Source: JBJXHC01 sp046160825
Lineage (GTDB): Bacteria > Bacteroidota > Ignavibacteria > UBA10030 > UBA6906
Assembly: GCA_046160825.1 (NCBI GenBank)
Contig: JBJXHC010000111.1
Location: 1-29,715 of the forward strand
Length of the DNA: 29,715 nt
Direction: 5' to 3'
Positions within the stretch are counted from its first letter, which is position 1, and each line of letters opens with the position of its first letter. A program made the translations under genes and the position numbers. Of the stretch, positions 6,975 through 14,948 are shown piece after piece. The notes under the pieces were generated by a model. The model searched no databases. It was given only the letters and a program-made list of their open reading frames with translations, and was not told the DNA's origin.

Positions 6975-7055
6975 AACTCTCCCCTTTCTCCGTTCTAACG
7001 CAGCTCCCCTCCCTTCGTAAGGGAGGGGAAAAGCTCAATCCGAGGAGGGAGAGTT
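6975..7055. repeat. Nested inverted-repeat element
   Basis: Outer arms AACTCTCCC (6975-6983) and GGGAGAGTT (7047-7055) enclose an inner 10-bp perfect stem, CCCCTCCCTT (7006-7015) and AAGGGAGGGG (7019-7028), with a three-base loop. It lies between the MarR promoter and the thioredoxin terminator and has no coding content. It looks like a small mobile palindromic element. Confidence 0.55.
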
Positions 7056-7101
7056 CGTACCATTAAAGAGAACTAAACCAAACTAAGTCACTACCGAAAA
7101 A

Positions 7102-7133
7102 CAAAAAAGCCCTACCTCTTTCGAGATAGGGCT
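7102..7133 (-). terminator. Intrinsic terminator after thioredoxin
   Basis: On the minus strand an 11-bp stem (7123-7133 and 7108-7118, one G-T pair) has a four-base loop and runs directly into TTTTTTG. It begins 25 bases after the thioredoxin stop codon and should end the dnaE-trx transcript. Confidence 0.85.
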
Positions 7134-7158
7134 TCCATGACATGATTTCCGGGGTAAA

Positions 7159-7488
7159 TCAATTCATCGGAATATGGGGCAGGACTTTGTCCACGAGGTT
7201 CTTCTTGGGCACAGCCCCGATGATCTGCTCTACAACCTTGCCTCCCTTGAACACCATCAGCGTCGGGATGCTGCGGATGCCGAACTTCATCGAAACGTCC
7301 GGATTGTTGTCAACATCGACCTTGCCGACTTTCAACTTGCCGTCGTACTCCTTCGCCAGCTCCTCAACAACCGGCGCGATCATCTTGCAGGGTCCACACC
7401 ATACCGCCCAGAAATCCACCAGCACCGGCTGCTCGGACTGCAATACTTCCTTGTCAAAATTACCATCATTGAATTCAATAGGCTTCAT
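7159..7488 (-). CDS. trxA: Thioredoxin
   Basis: A 109-residue cytoplasmic thioredoxin of normal length. The active site is WCGPC with Cys31 and Cys34, preceded by LVDFWAVW. The cis-proline loop is IRSIPTLMVFKGG. It reduces protein disulfides and supplies electrons to reductases. AAGGAG lies just before the ATG. The gene starts 62 bases after dnaE on the same strand and is followed by a strong intrinsic terminator, so it may be the last gene of the dnaE transcript. Confidence 0.96.
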   Translation of the reverse strand: MKPIEFNDGNFDKEVLQSEQPVLVDFWAVWCGPCKMIAPVVEELAKEYDGKLKVGKVDVDNNPDVSMKFGIRSIPTLMVFKGGKVVEQIIGAVPKKNLVDKVLPHIPMN

Positions 7489-7550
7489 TTCTTCTCCTTG
7501 TTGATGCTGTCTTTCTGCCGGACAGCACGGCCTGTGATGAACTTATTCTC

Positions 7551-10500
7551 TTACGCCGTCAGTCGGACACTTCTCGGTCCCAACATCTTTTTCGCTTCAT
7601 CCAGGAATGCATCAGACGGTTCCACGCTGAATTTGCGCGTCTGGTAGATCTTCGTGGATGCAGAATCATTAACGCTGAAATAACAGGGGCAGTTCCCTTT
7701 GCTCTTTTCCAGCAATTGCCGCAATTGAATGATCGTGTTCTCCTGAATATCGTTGACGTTGATGGAGAAGATAATACTTTTGGTGAACTTCTCGCGCACC
7801 TTCTCCATCGGATACACTTCATTGACCAGCACTTTCAACAGATCACCATTCACTTCCCCTTTCCCGCTCACCATCACCATCGAATCCGGACGGAGGAGAT
7901 GCTCGAACTTCGCAAACGGATCGGAGAACACAATACACTCCGCCCGACCCGTAAAGTCCTCCAGCCCGATGAACGCCATGGTGTTGTTCCGCTTGTCGAT
8001 CTTCTTCTTCACGGAAGTAACGATACCGCACGCACGTACTGTGGAGCTATTCTTGAATCCGGAGAGATCCCCGAAGTGAACATTGGCAAATTCATTGATC
8101 TCCTGCTCGAACTTCAGTAACGGGTGGCCCGACACATAAAAGCCCAGCACCGCTTTTTCACGTGTCAGCTTGTCGGTTTCTGGCCACGCAGCCGTTGCTG
8201 TCAACACAGGATAGTTGATGACCCGCGACTGTTGGGGACCTGTTGTTTCAAACAGACTCGATTGCCCATTCTCCGTTTGCGTTTGAAACGTCTGTGCAAA
8301 TACTGCAACCCGTTCAAGGTTGTCGAAGTATTGCGCCCGGTGGCCATCCATCGAATCAAACGCTCCGGCCTGGACAAGGCTTTCCAGGCATTTCTTGTTC
8401 ACGAGACGGAGGTCAACCCGGCGACAGAAATCGAAGATGTTCTGGAATCTGCCCTCTTCGACTCTTGTCTTGATGACGCTATCCACAGCGCTCTCACCAA
8501 CGTTTTTTATGCCGCAGAGTCCGAAGCGGATATCGCCGTTGACCACAGTGAAGTTCTTGCCGCTCTCGTTGACATCCGGCGGCAGAACTTGAATCTCCAT
8601 CTTGCGGCAATCGTCAATGAGGCCGACGATCTTGTCGGTGTTCCCGATTTCCGAGGACATCGTCGCTGCCATGTACTCGGCCGGATAATGCGCCTTCAGA
8701 TAAGCGGTCTGGTAGGCAAGAACGGAATACGCAACACTGTGTGATTTATTAAATCCGTACGACGCAAACTTCTCAATTAAATCAAAGATCTCGCCTGCAA
8801 GTTTCTTCGCGGTGTTGAGATTCACCGCTCCATCCACGAACTCCTTCTTCAGCTCCGCCATGAGGTTTTTATCTTTCTTCCCCATGGCACGTCTCATGAT
8901 ATCCGCTTTTGCAAGAGTAAAGCCTGCAATGTCATTTGCAATCTTCATCACCTGTTCCTGATAGACGATAACGCCGTACGTCTCTTTCAGGATGGCTTCC
9001 ATCTTCGGATGAAGATACGTGATCTCCTGTTGACCATGCTTGCGGACGATGAAGTCACCGATCATTTCCATCGGACCCGGACGGTACAACGCATTCATGG
9101 CAACCAGGTCGCTGATGCAGTTCGGCTTCAGCTTACGGAGCCAGTCCTGCATGCCGGAGCTTTCAAACTGGAAGAGGGCGATGGTTTGCCCTTTCGCAAA
9201 CAACTCAAAGGTCTTCGCATCGTCTTCAGGGATTGTGTCGAGGTCGATGTCAACGCCGTGGTTTTCCTTCACCATCTGCAAGCAGTTCTCAATAACAGAA
9301 AGCGTGCGCAGCCCGAGGAAGTCCATCTTCAAGAGTCCGGCTGCCTCAAGGTCTTTCATGTTATACTGCGTCATCACTTCCGTTTGCGGCGTCTTGTACA
9401 GCGGGACGTAATCGCTGATGTTCCCGGGAGCGATAACAACACCGGCGGCATGCATGCCGGCATTGCGGTTCATTCCTTCAAGTACGAGCGAGGCATCAAT
9501 CAGCATCTTGATCTTCGGATCGTTGCTTTCCTTCACCCATTTGAGGTCGGGGAGAGTCTCAAGTGCCTCAGCGAGTGGGCGCACCTTGCCCAATTCAACG
9601 GGGATCTGTTTCGTGATCGAGTCGATGGTACTGAGTGGAACGCCAAGCACCCGGCCAACATCTTTAAGCACTGCGCGGGAGGAAAGTGTACCGAATGTAA
9701 TGATCTGCGATACCGAGTGTTCTCCATACTTCTGACGAACGTACTCAATCACCTTGTCCCGTTTGTCATCGGCAAAGTCAACGTCAATATCGGGCATGCT
9801 GACACGATCAGGGTTGAGGAAACGCTCGAACAGCAGGTCGTACTTCACGGGATCGACATCCGTAATGCCGAGGGCATAGGAGACGATGCTCCCGGCGGCG
9901 CTGCCACGGCCCGGCCCTACGCGCACGCCGTCTTTACGCGCCTGATTGATGAAGTCCTGTACGATGAGAAAGTAACCGGAGTAACCCATGCTCTTGATGA
10001 CCGTCAGCTCATGCTCAAGCCGCTGGCGCATGTCCTGGCGTGGTTCCGGATACCGCTTGACAAAACCAACCCGGGTAATCTCATCGAGATAATCTTCCAA
10101 CGTACTCGCCTTGGACTCTGCCGGAATCGGGAACTGCGGCATGTGGTTCTTGCCAAGGTCAAGCTTGAGATTGCATTTTTCATTGACTTCAAGAGTCGAT
10201 GCGATGGCTTCGGGATAGTCTTTGAATAACTCCACCATCTCCTTCGCTGACTTGAAGTAAACCTGATCAGTCTGATATCGAAGTTGAGTATAGTCCGGGG
10301 TGTTGGTGCTGCTCGCATCGGGAATAAGCAGCATGATGTTATGCGGGATGGCATGGTCGCGCTTCACATAGTGAACATCGTTCGTGCAGATGAGCTTCAG
10401 GCCAAGGTCCTTTGCCAGTTTCGGGGCTTTCTCACGCACAATCGCCTCACGATCGATCCCGTGGTTCTGGATTTCGATATAGAAATCATCGCCAAAGATA

Positions 10501-11012
10501 TCTTTGTAGATCCCTGCCGCTTCGTATGCCTCCGCGTCACGATTCGAAGCGAGGTAGGCAGAAACAACGCCGCCAGCACACGCTGATGTTGCCACGATGC
10601 CTTCACGATATTGGCGGAGCACTTCAGTATCAATTCGAGGTTTGTAGTAGAACCCTTCGGTATGGCCAATCGTACAAAGCTTCAGGAGATTCCGGTAGCC
10701 AACCTCGTTCTTTGCAAGAAGCAACAAGTGATGATATGCCCCTCGTTTGCCGCCACTCTCTGTTTCCTGTTGGGTCTTCTCGAACCGACTCCCCTTTGTA
10801 ACGATGTACGCTTCCATGCCGATGATGGGCTTAACGCCGGCCTTCTTCGCCTTCTTGTAGAACTCAATGGCACCGAACATCACCCCGTGATCCGTCAAGG
10901 CAACTGCAGGCATCTTCTGCTCAACAGCCGCGTTTACCAGGTCGTCAATGCGACAGGCACCGTCAAGTAGACTGTAATGGGAGTGATTATGAAGATGAAT
11001 GAACTCTGACAT
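7551..11012 (-). CDS. dnaE: DNA polymerase III alpha subunit
   Basis: A 1153-residue replicative polymerase of the DnaE1 type, close to the usual length. Domain order is a PHP domain starting with HLHNHSHYSLLDGA (residues 6-19); the catalytic palm with GPGRGSAAGSIVSYALGIT and the metal-binding PDIDVDF; the fingers with ALYRPGPMEMI and DIMRRAMGKK; a helix-hairpin-helix region; the clamp-binding motif QSSLF at residues 917-921; and an OB fold with VRACGIVTSVKKK. It synthesises the chromosome strands as part of the polymerase III holoenzyme. AGGAAT precedes the ATG. Thioredoxin follows on the same strand. Confidence 0.98.
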   Translation of the reverse strand: MSEFIHLHNHSHYSLLDGACRIDDLVNAAVEQKMPAVALTDHGVMFGAIEFYKKAKKAGVKPIIGMEAYIVTKGSRFEKTQQETESGGKRGAYHHLLLLAKNEVGYRNLLKLCTIGHTEGFYYKPRIDTEVLRQYREGIVATSACAGGVVSAYLASNRDAEAYEAAGIYKDIFGDDFYIEIQNHGIDREAIVREKAPKLAKDLGLKLICTNDVHYVKRDHAIPHNIMLLIPDASSTNTPDYTQLRYQTDQVYFKSAKEMVELFKDYPEAIASTLEVNEKCNLKLDLGKNHMPQFPIPAESKASTLEDYLDEITRVGFVKRYPEPRQDMRQRLEHELTVIKSMGYSGYFLIVQDFINQARKDGVRVGPGRGSAAGSIVSYALGITDVDPVKYDLLFERFLNPDRVSMPDIDVDFADDKRDKVIEYVRQKYGEHSVSQIITFGTLSSRAVLKDVGRVLGVPLSTIDSITKQIPVELGKVRPLAEALETLPDLKWVKESNDPKIKMLIDASLVLEGMNRNAGMHAAGVVIAPGNISDYVPLYKTPQTEVMTQYNMKDLEAAGLLKMDFLGLRTLSVIENCLQMVKENHGVDIDLDTIPEDDAKTFELFAKGQTIALFQFESSGMQDWLRKLKPNCISDLVAMNALYRPGPMEMIGDFIVRKHGQQEITYLHPKMEAILKETYGVIVYQEQVMKIANDIAGFTLAKADIMRRAMGKKDKNLMAELKKEFVDGAVNLNTAKKLAGEIFDLIEKFASYGFNKSHSVAYSVLAYQTAYLKAHYPAEYMAATMSSEIGNTDKIVGLIDDCRKMEIQVLPPDVNESGKNFTVVNGDIRFGLCGIKNVGESAVDSVIKTRVEEGRFQNIFDFCRRVDLRLVNKKCLESLVQAGAFDSMDGHRAQYFDNLERVAVFAQTFQTQTENGQSSLFETTGPQQSRVINYPVLTATAAWPETDKLTREKAVLGFYVSGHPLLKFEQEINEFANVHFGDLSGFKNSSTVRACGIVTSVKKKIDKRNNTMAFIGLEDFTGRAECIVFSDPFAKFEHLLRPDSMVMVSGKGEVNGDLLKVLVNEVYPMEKVREKFTKSIIFSINVNDIQENTIIQLRQLLEKSKGNCPCYFSVNDSASTKIYQTRKFSVEPSDAFLDEAKKMLGPRSVRLTA

Positions 11013-11202
11013 GATTCCTGTTCTATGATAATGGTGAAGCGGAGTGCAAACTATGGTACATGGATTGGAAAATCAATAGCAGCACACGGGAAGTTATTAA
11101 CAACTTTGCAACGCCTTGAGTACATCAAGAATCGAAACTCAGCTTCAACTTGTGGTTCATTGTTTCAAGTCTTTGCAGGCAGTGATCTTGAATGAAATGA
11201 CA

Positions 11203-12624
11203 TCAGGAGAGGTTGATAGCCATGAGCTTCAGTTCCGTCATCTCCTCAATAGCATACTTTACACCTTCGCGACCAAAACCCGAGTCTTTTATCCCACCGT
11301 ATGGCATATGATCCATGCGATATGTCGGATAGTCATTAATGATGACTCCACCGACCTCCAATTCCTGAAACGCCTTGAATATATGATCGATATTCTTACT
11401 GAACACGCCTGCTTGAAGCCCAAACTCAGAATTATTCACTTTCTGAATGGCTTCATCGAACTCTCCAAACCTCTCCAGCGTGACTACCGGTGCGAAGACT
11501 TCCTGGCAACTGACTTTCATATCCGGCTTTACATTCACCAACACGGTCGGTTGAAGCATGGCTCCGGTGCGTCCTCCGCCAATTAAGATTCGTGCTCCTG
11601 CAGTAACAGCCTCCCTGATCCAACCCTCGACCTTTGTTGCCGATGATTCGTCTATCATTGGCCCGACAACCGTGGTTTCGATCTCAGGGTCGCCCGTTAT
11701 TGTTTCTGCCGTTGCTTTCAGGAAACGTCGTTCAAACTCCGGATAGACATCGTTGTGGACGAGAATCCGCTGGACTGCAATACAGGATTGACCTGCGTTG
11801 CCATAGGATCCGGCGGCAATTCTGGGCACGGCAAAATCCAGGTCGGCATCCTTATCCACTATGACTCCGGCATTACCTCCGAGTTCCAACACAACACGCT
11901 TCTTGCCGGCTCGGTTTTTCATCTCCCAGCCAACGGTTGGGCTACCTGTGAAGCTGAGTAGCTTAATGCGTTCATCAGTAATGAGTTGACCGGCTTCTTC
12001 TGAACTGCATGGGATGATATTGGTAGCTCCCTTGGGAAGTGTGGAGCCGTCAATGATCTTGCCCAACAACAAGGCAGTAAGCGGGGCGTTGGATGAGGGT
12101 TTGAGGACTACCGTATTACCAGACGCTATTGCAGGGGCGACCTTATGCGCGATGAGATTGAGCGGAAAGTTGAATGGTGTGATTGCCGAGACTGGGCCAA
12201 GCGGAAACCGCCGTGTGATTCCCAGTCTGTTTTTTGAATGAGCAGCCAAATCAAGTGGGAGCACCGAACCTTCAATGCGTTTGGCTTCCTCAGCTGCAAT
12301 TCTGAAGGTGAATACGCTGCGCTCTACTTCGCTACGTGAGAACGCAATCGGCTTGCCTGTTTCAGCAGCAATAAGTCTGGCAAACTCTTCAGCCTGGGAT
12401 TGGATCTGGTTGGCGATATACGAAAGCGCTTCGGCTCTCTCGTATGCTTGAAGTCGTCTTGTTTGCTGAAATGCGGCAACCGCGGCAGCAATGGCGTCAT
12501 CAATATCCTTCTTCGAGGCCTGCCATACTTCACCAAGAGGCAGGTTTGTGTAAGGGTTGATGATAACCCGGGAATGAGACGACTCCCGCCACTCTCCGTT
12601 AACGAGAAACTTATGTTTCCCCAT
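11203..12624 (-). CDS. NAD(P)-dependent aldehyde dehydrogenase
   Basis: A 473-residue aldehyde dehydrogenase of standard length. Asn152 lies in ITPFNFPLN, LKPSSNAP forms the cofactor loop, Glu247 is in LELGGNAG, and the nucleophile Cys281 is in GNAGQSCIA. GGIKDSGFGREGVKYAIEEMTE closes the fold. It oxidises an aldehyde to its acid in the cytoplasm. Overall wording of the conserved blocks resembles the lactaldehyde/succinate-semialdehyde/glyceraldehyde-3-phosphate (non-phosphorylating) branch, but the substrate cannot be settled by eye. It stands alone between dnaE and proS, separated from each by about 190 bases, so it is probably transcribed separately. AT-rich DNA lies upstream of its ATG. 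Confidence 0.93.
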   Translation of the reverse strand: MGKHKFLVNGEWRESSHSRVIINPYTNLPLGEVWQASKKDIDDAIAAAVAAFQQTRRLQAYERAEALSYIANQIQSQAEEFARLIAAETGKPIAFSRSEVERSVFTFRIAAEEAKRIEGSVLPLDLAAHSKNRLGITRRFPLGPVSAITPFNFPLNLIAHKVAPAIASGNTVVLKPSSNAPLTALLLGKIIDGSTLPKGATNIIPCSSEEAGQLITDERIKLLSFTGSPTVGWEMKNRAGKKRVVLELGGNAGVIVDKDADLDFAVPRIAAGSYGNAGQSCIAVQRILVHNDVYPEFERRFLKATAETITGDPEIETTVVGPMIDESSATKVEGWIREAVTAGARILIGGGRTGAMLQPTVLVNVKPDMKVSCQEVFAPVVTLERFGEFDEAIQKVNNSEFGLQAGVFSKNIDHIFKAFQELEVGGVIINDYPTYRMDHMPYGGIKDSGFGREGVKYAIEEMTELKLMAINLS

Positions 12625-12667
12625 AAATTCTTAGAATTTAAATCTTGCTATGCCCGTCTTTGGGAAA

Positions 12668-12809
12668 CCGCTGAAGCGGCTGCCAGACAAACTCTTTTTT
12701 TCTACAACACGCCTTAAGATGTGAGCGAGAATCCTAAGGTAAGTGGCTAAAGCCACTGACAAACGGAGATGTTAACTTTCCTTGCGATCCCCCGACATGA
12801 ATGTCGGGG
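12668..12809. repeat. Cluster of three REP-like palindromes
   Basis: Three short palindromes with two-base centres lie between proS and the aldehyde dehydrogenase gene: CCGCT-GA-AGCGG (12668-12679), AGTGGCT-AA-AGCCACT (12742-12757) and CCCCGACAT-GA-ATGTCGGGG (12790-12809). The last is 8 bases past the proS stop and could fold in the mRNA, but it has no T-run on the minus strand, so it is unlikely to be an intrinsic terminator. They match the palindrome style seen near 4029-4160. Confidence 0.65.
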
Positions 12810-12817
12810 CAATTCAC

Positions 12818-14506
12818 CTAATCGACGAGAGAACGAATTCTCTCCATTGCATCTGCCACATCAACCAAAGAACGCTCTCCGGTTCTTCGCTCCTTGATTT
12901 CAATCTTCCCCTGCGCAAGGTTCTTCTCGCCAATAATCACCTGATAGGGCATCCCAAGCAAGTCAGCATCCTTGAACTTGAAGCCCGGTGAGATTCCGAC
13001 CCGATCATCGAACAGCACTTCAATTCCTGATGCATTCAATTCAGTATAAAATTTCTCGGCAAGAGCGAGAACTTCCGGATTCTTCGTCACCGCAATAAGG
13101 TGGATGAAATACGGAGCCAGCAACTTGTCCCAGATAATTCCATTCGCATCGTGGTTCTGTTCGATATGGCATGCAACGATTCTCTCGATACCGATACCAT
13201 AGCTTCCCATGATAATCGGATTGGATTTGCCGTTCTCGTCAAGGTACGTTGCTTTCAGCGCGTCGGAATACTTGGTGCCCAGTTTGAAGATGTGGCCGAG
13301 TTCTATTCCGTGAACAAGCCGGAGCTTGCTCTTTCCATCAGGACTTGTCTCCCCTGCCTGAACCGTGCGCAGGTCACAGTACCCTTCAACTTTACAGTCT
13401 CGCCCGAGATCAATATTCACGTAGTGGTAATCGTTCTTGTTCGCACCACTGACGAGGTTGTTAGCACCCTCAAGCCGCTTGTCCGCGATGATCTTAAACC
13501 CTTTGAGTCCAACAGGACCAATCGAACCGCCATCGGCGCCCGTGAGCGCGAGGAGTTTCTCTGCTTCTATCGGACGAACATCGGCCCCAAGAACCGAGCC
13601 CAGCTTTGATTCATTCAGTTCATCGTTCCCCATCATTAATACAAGAACTGGCTTGTCGTCCGCCCAATAGACCACCGACTTTGCAAGCAGGCTATGATCA
13701 ACCTTGAGGAATTCCGCAAGCTGATCGATAGTCTTGATGTTTGGCGTATGAACTTCCGCTACTGGTTTGTTGTCAGAAAACCGTTGTGCCTTTGATACAA
13801 GCGACGTTGCAACCTCGATATTTGCGGCATAGGAGCCATCTTCGGCAAGTGCAATCATGTCCTCGCCAGACTCCGATTCCATCATGAATTCCTGTGAGCC
13901 GGTCCCTCCCATCGCACCGCTTGATGCGCCAACGACAAAGAATTTCAAACCGCAGCGTGTGAAAATCTTCCTGTAGGCCTGGTCATGAAGGTCATAACTC
14001 TTATCCAATGCTTCCCATGTCGTATCGAGGCTGTAACTGTCCTTCATTAAGAACTGGCGGCCGCGCAACACACCGGAACGGGGCCGTGGTTCATTCCTGA
14101 ACTTGGTCTGGATCTGATACCAAATCTGTGGCAGGTCCTTGTAGGACTCAATGTGGTTCTTTGCCAGCCAGCAAATAATCTCTTCATGTGTCGGTGCAAG
14201 AACAAGCGGACGGTTCTTGAGATGGAACAGCGTATCGCCAAATGCCTTCACACGTCCGGTCTGTTCCCAGAGTTCTATTGGACTCAGGGCGGGAAGATGG
14301 AATTCCTGTCCGCCGATGGCATTCATTTCTTCTCGGACTATTTGGGATGCCTTTTGCATCACCTTGTATCCGAGGGGTAGAAACGTGTAGACACCAGCCG
14401 CCAGTGATCGCACCATACCGGCGCGAATCATCAGTTGGTGGCTCGGGATAACGGCATCCGATGGAATTTCTTTTACGGTGGGAATAAAACCCTTGCTTAA
14501 ACGCAT
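12818..14506 (-). CDS. proS: Prolyl-tRNA synthetase, bacterial type
   Basis: A 562-residue class II synthetase with the bacterial-type insertion. Motif 1 region is GYKVMQKASQIVREEM. The catalytic loop has LAPTHEEII, then motif 2 as FRNEPRPRSGVLRGRQFLMKD. The editing (INS) domain fills about residues 220-390, and motif 3 is MGSYGIGIERIV, followed by the anticodon-binding domain. It charges tRNA-Pro and clears misacylated alanine. All expected blocks are intact. The gene seems to be transcribed alone from the 14507-14948 intergenic region, divergent from the T9SS protein gene. Confidence 0.97.
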   Translation of the reverse strand: MRLSKGFIPTVKEIPSDAVIPSHQLMIRAGMVRSLAAGVYTFLPLGYKVMQKASQIVREEMNAIGGQEFHLPALSPIELWEQTGRVKAFGDTLFHLKNRPLVLAPTHEEIICWLAKNHIESYKDLPQIWYQIQTKFRNEPRPRSGVLRGRQFLMKDSYSLDTTWEALDKSYDLHDQAYRKIFTRCGLKFFVVGASSGAMGGTGSQEFMMESESGEDMIALAEDGSYAANIEVATSLVSKAQRFSDNKPVAEVHTPNIKTIDQLAEFLKVDHSLLAKSVVYWADDKPVLVLMMGNDELNESKLGSVLGADVRPIEAEKLLALTGADGGSIGPVGLKGFKIIADKRLEGANNLVSGANKNDYHYVNIDLGRDCKVEGYCDLRTVQAGETSPDGKSKLRLVHGIELGHIFKLGTKYSDALKATYLDENGKSNPIIMGSYGIGIERIVACHIEQNHDANGIIWDKLLAPYFIHLIAVTKNPEVLALAEKFYTELNASGIEVLFDDRVGISPGFKFKDADLLGMPYQVIIGEKNLAQGKIEIKERRTGERSLVDVADAMERIRSLVD

Positions 14507-14948
14507 TGATTGATCTGTCTTAAGGTTTTCAAAAAGTGGATCTTATGGAATGCCCAGCGAGAGGAGCTGAAAGCAGACGAATTGTTGATAATATACCGGC
14601 AATCGAGAATCAAGTCAAGCATTGCAGCTAGCGGGTAGTGCTTCGTAGGGACGCACAGCCATGCGTCCTTACGGAATTTGTTAAGAACGTAATTAGAACA
14701 ACAAAGCCTCATCCCTGTTTCGGGTGAGGCTTTGTTCTTTTGTGGGAGGCCAGGATGTGGCCTTTACATTGAGCCATCCGCCACCTATGTGTCCCCCCTT
14801 TGGGTGAAGGAGGCGACTCGAAGCTTGCACTGTGACAGGCTTTTTGTAACGTTGATTCTGTCACCCGAATTATTCTTATTTGAAGCGCCTTTGGCAACCT
14901 GTTTTCGCGCGTATCCACTTTCAACCTTCCTCAATTTCCGGAGCCAAC
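14507..14948. other. Divergent intergenic region with repeat module
   Basis: About 440 bases between proS (minus) and the T9SS protein gene (plus) without a credible gene. It must contain both start-side control regions, but I see no convincing promoter. It carries an imperfect palindrome at 14644-14673 (CGTAGGGACGCA paired with TGCGTCCTTACG) and a terminator-like hairpin at 14700-14741. Both recur after the T9SS gene. Confidence 0.6.
14700..14741 (+). terminator. Strong terminator-like hairpin, copy 1
   Basis: A 15-bp stem (14700-14714 with 14722-14736, one G-T pair) has a 7-base loop and is followed by CTTTT on the plus strand. No plus-strand gene ends before it, so it is orphaned. A 39-base segment (14695-14733) recurs at 17764-17802 with one difference. 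Confidence 0.6.

Noticed and set aside
9009..10229. Long open frame opposite dnaE (406 codons)
   Set aside because: It is the antisense shadow of conserved polymerase motifs, with no start signal or family resemblance.
12790..12809. Palindrome after proS as an intrinsic terminator
   Set aside because: There is no T-run after it on the proS strand, and it matches the REP-like family seen elsewhere.
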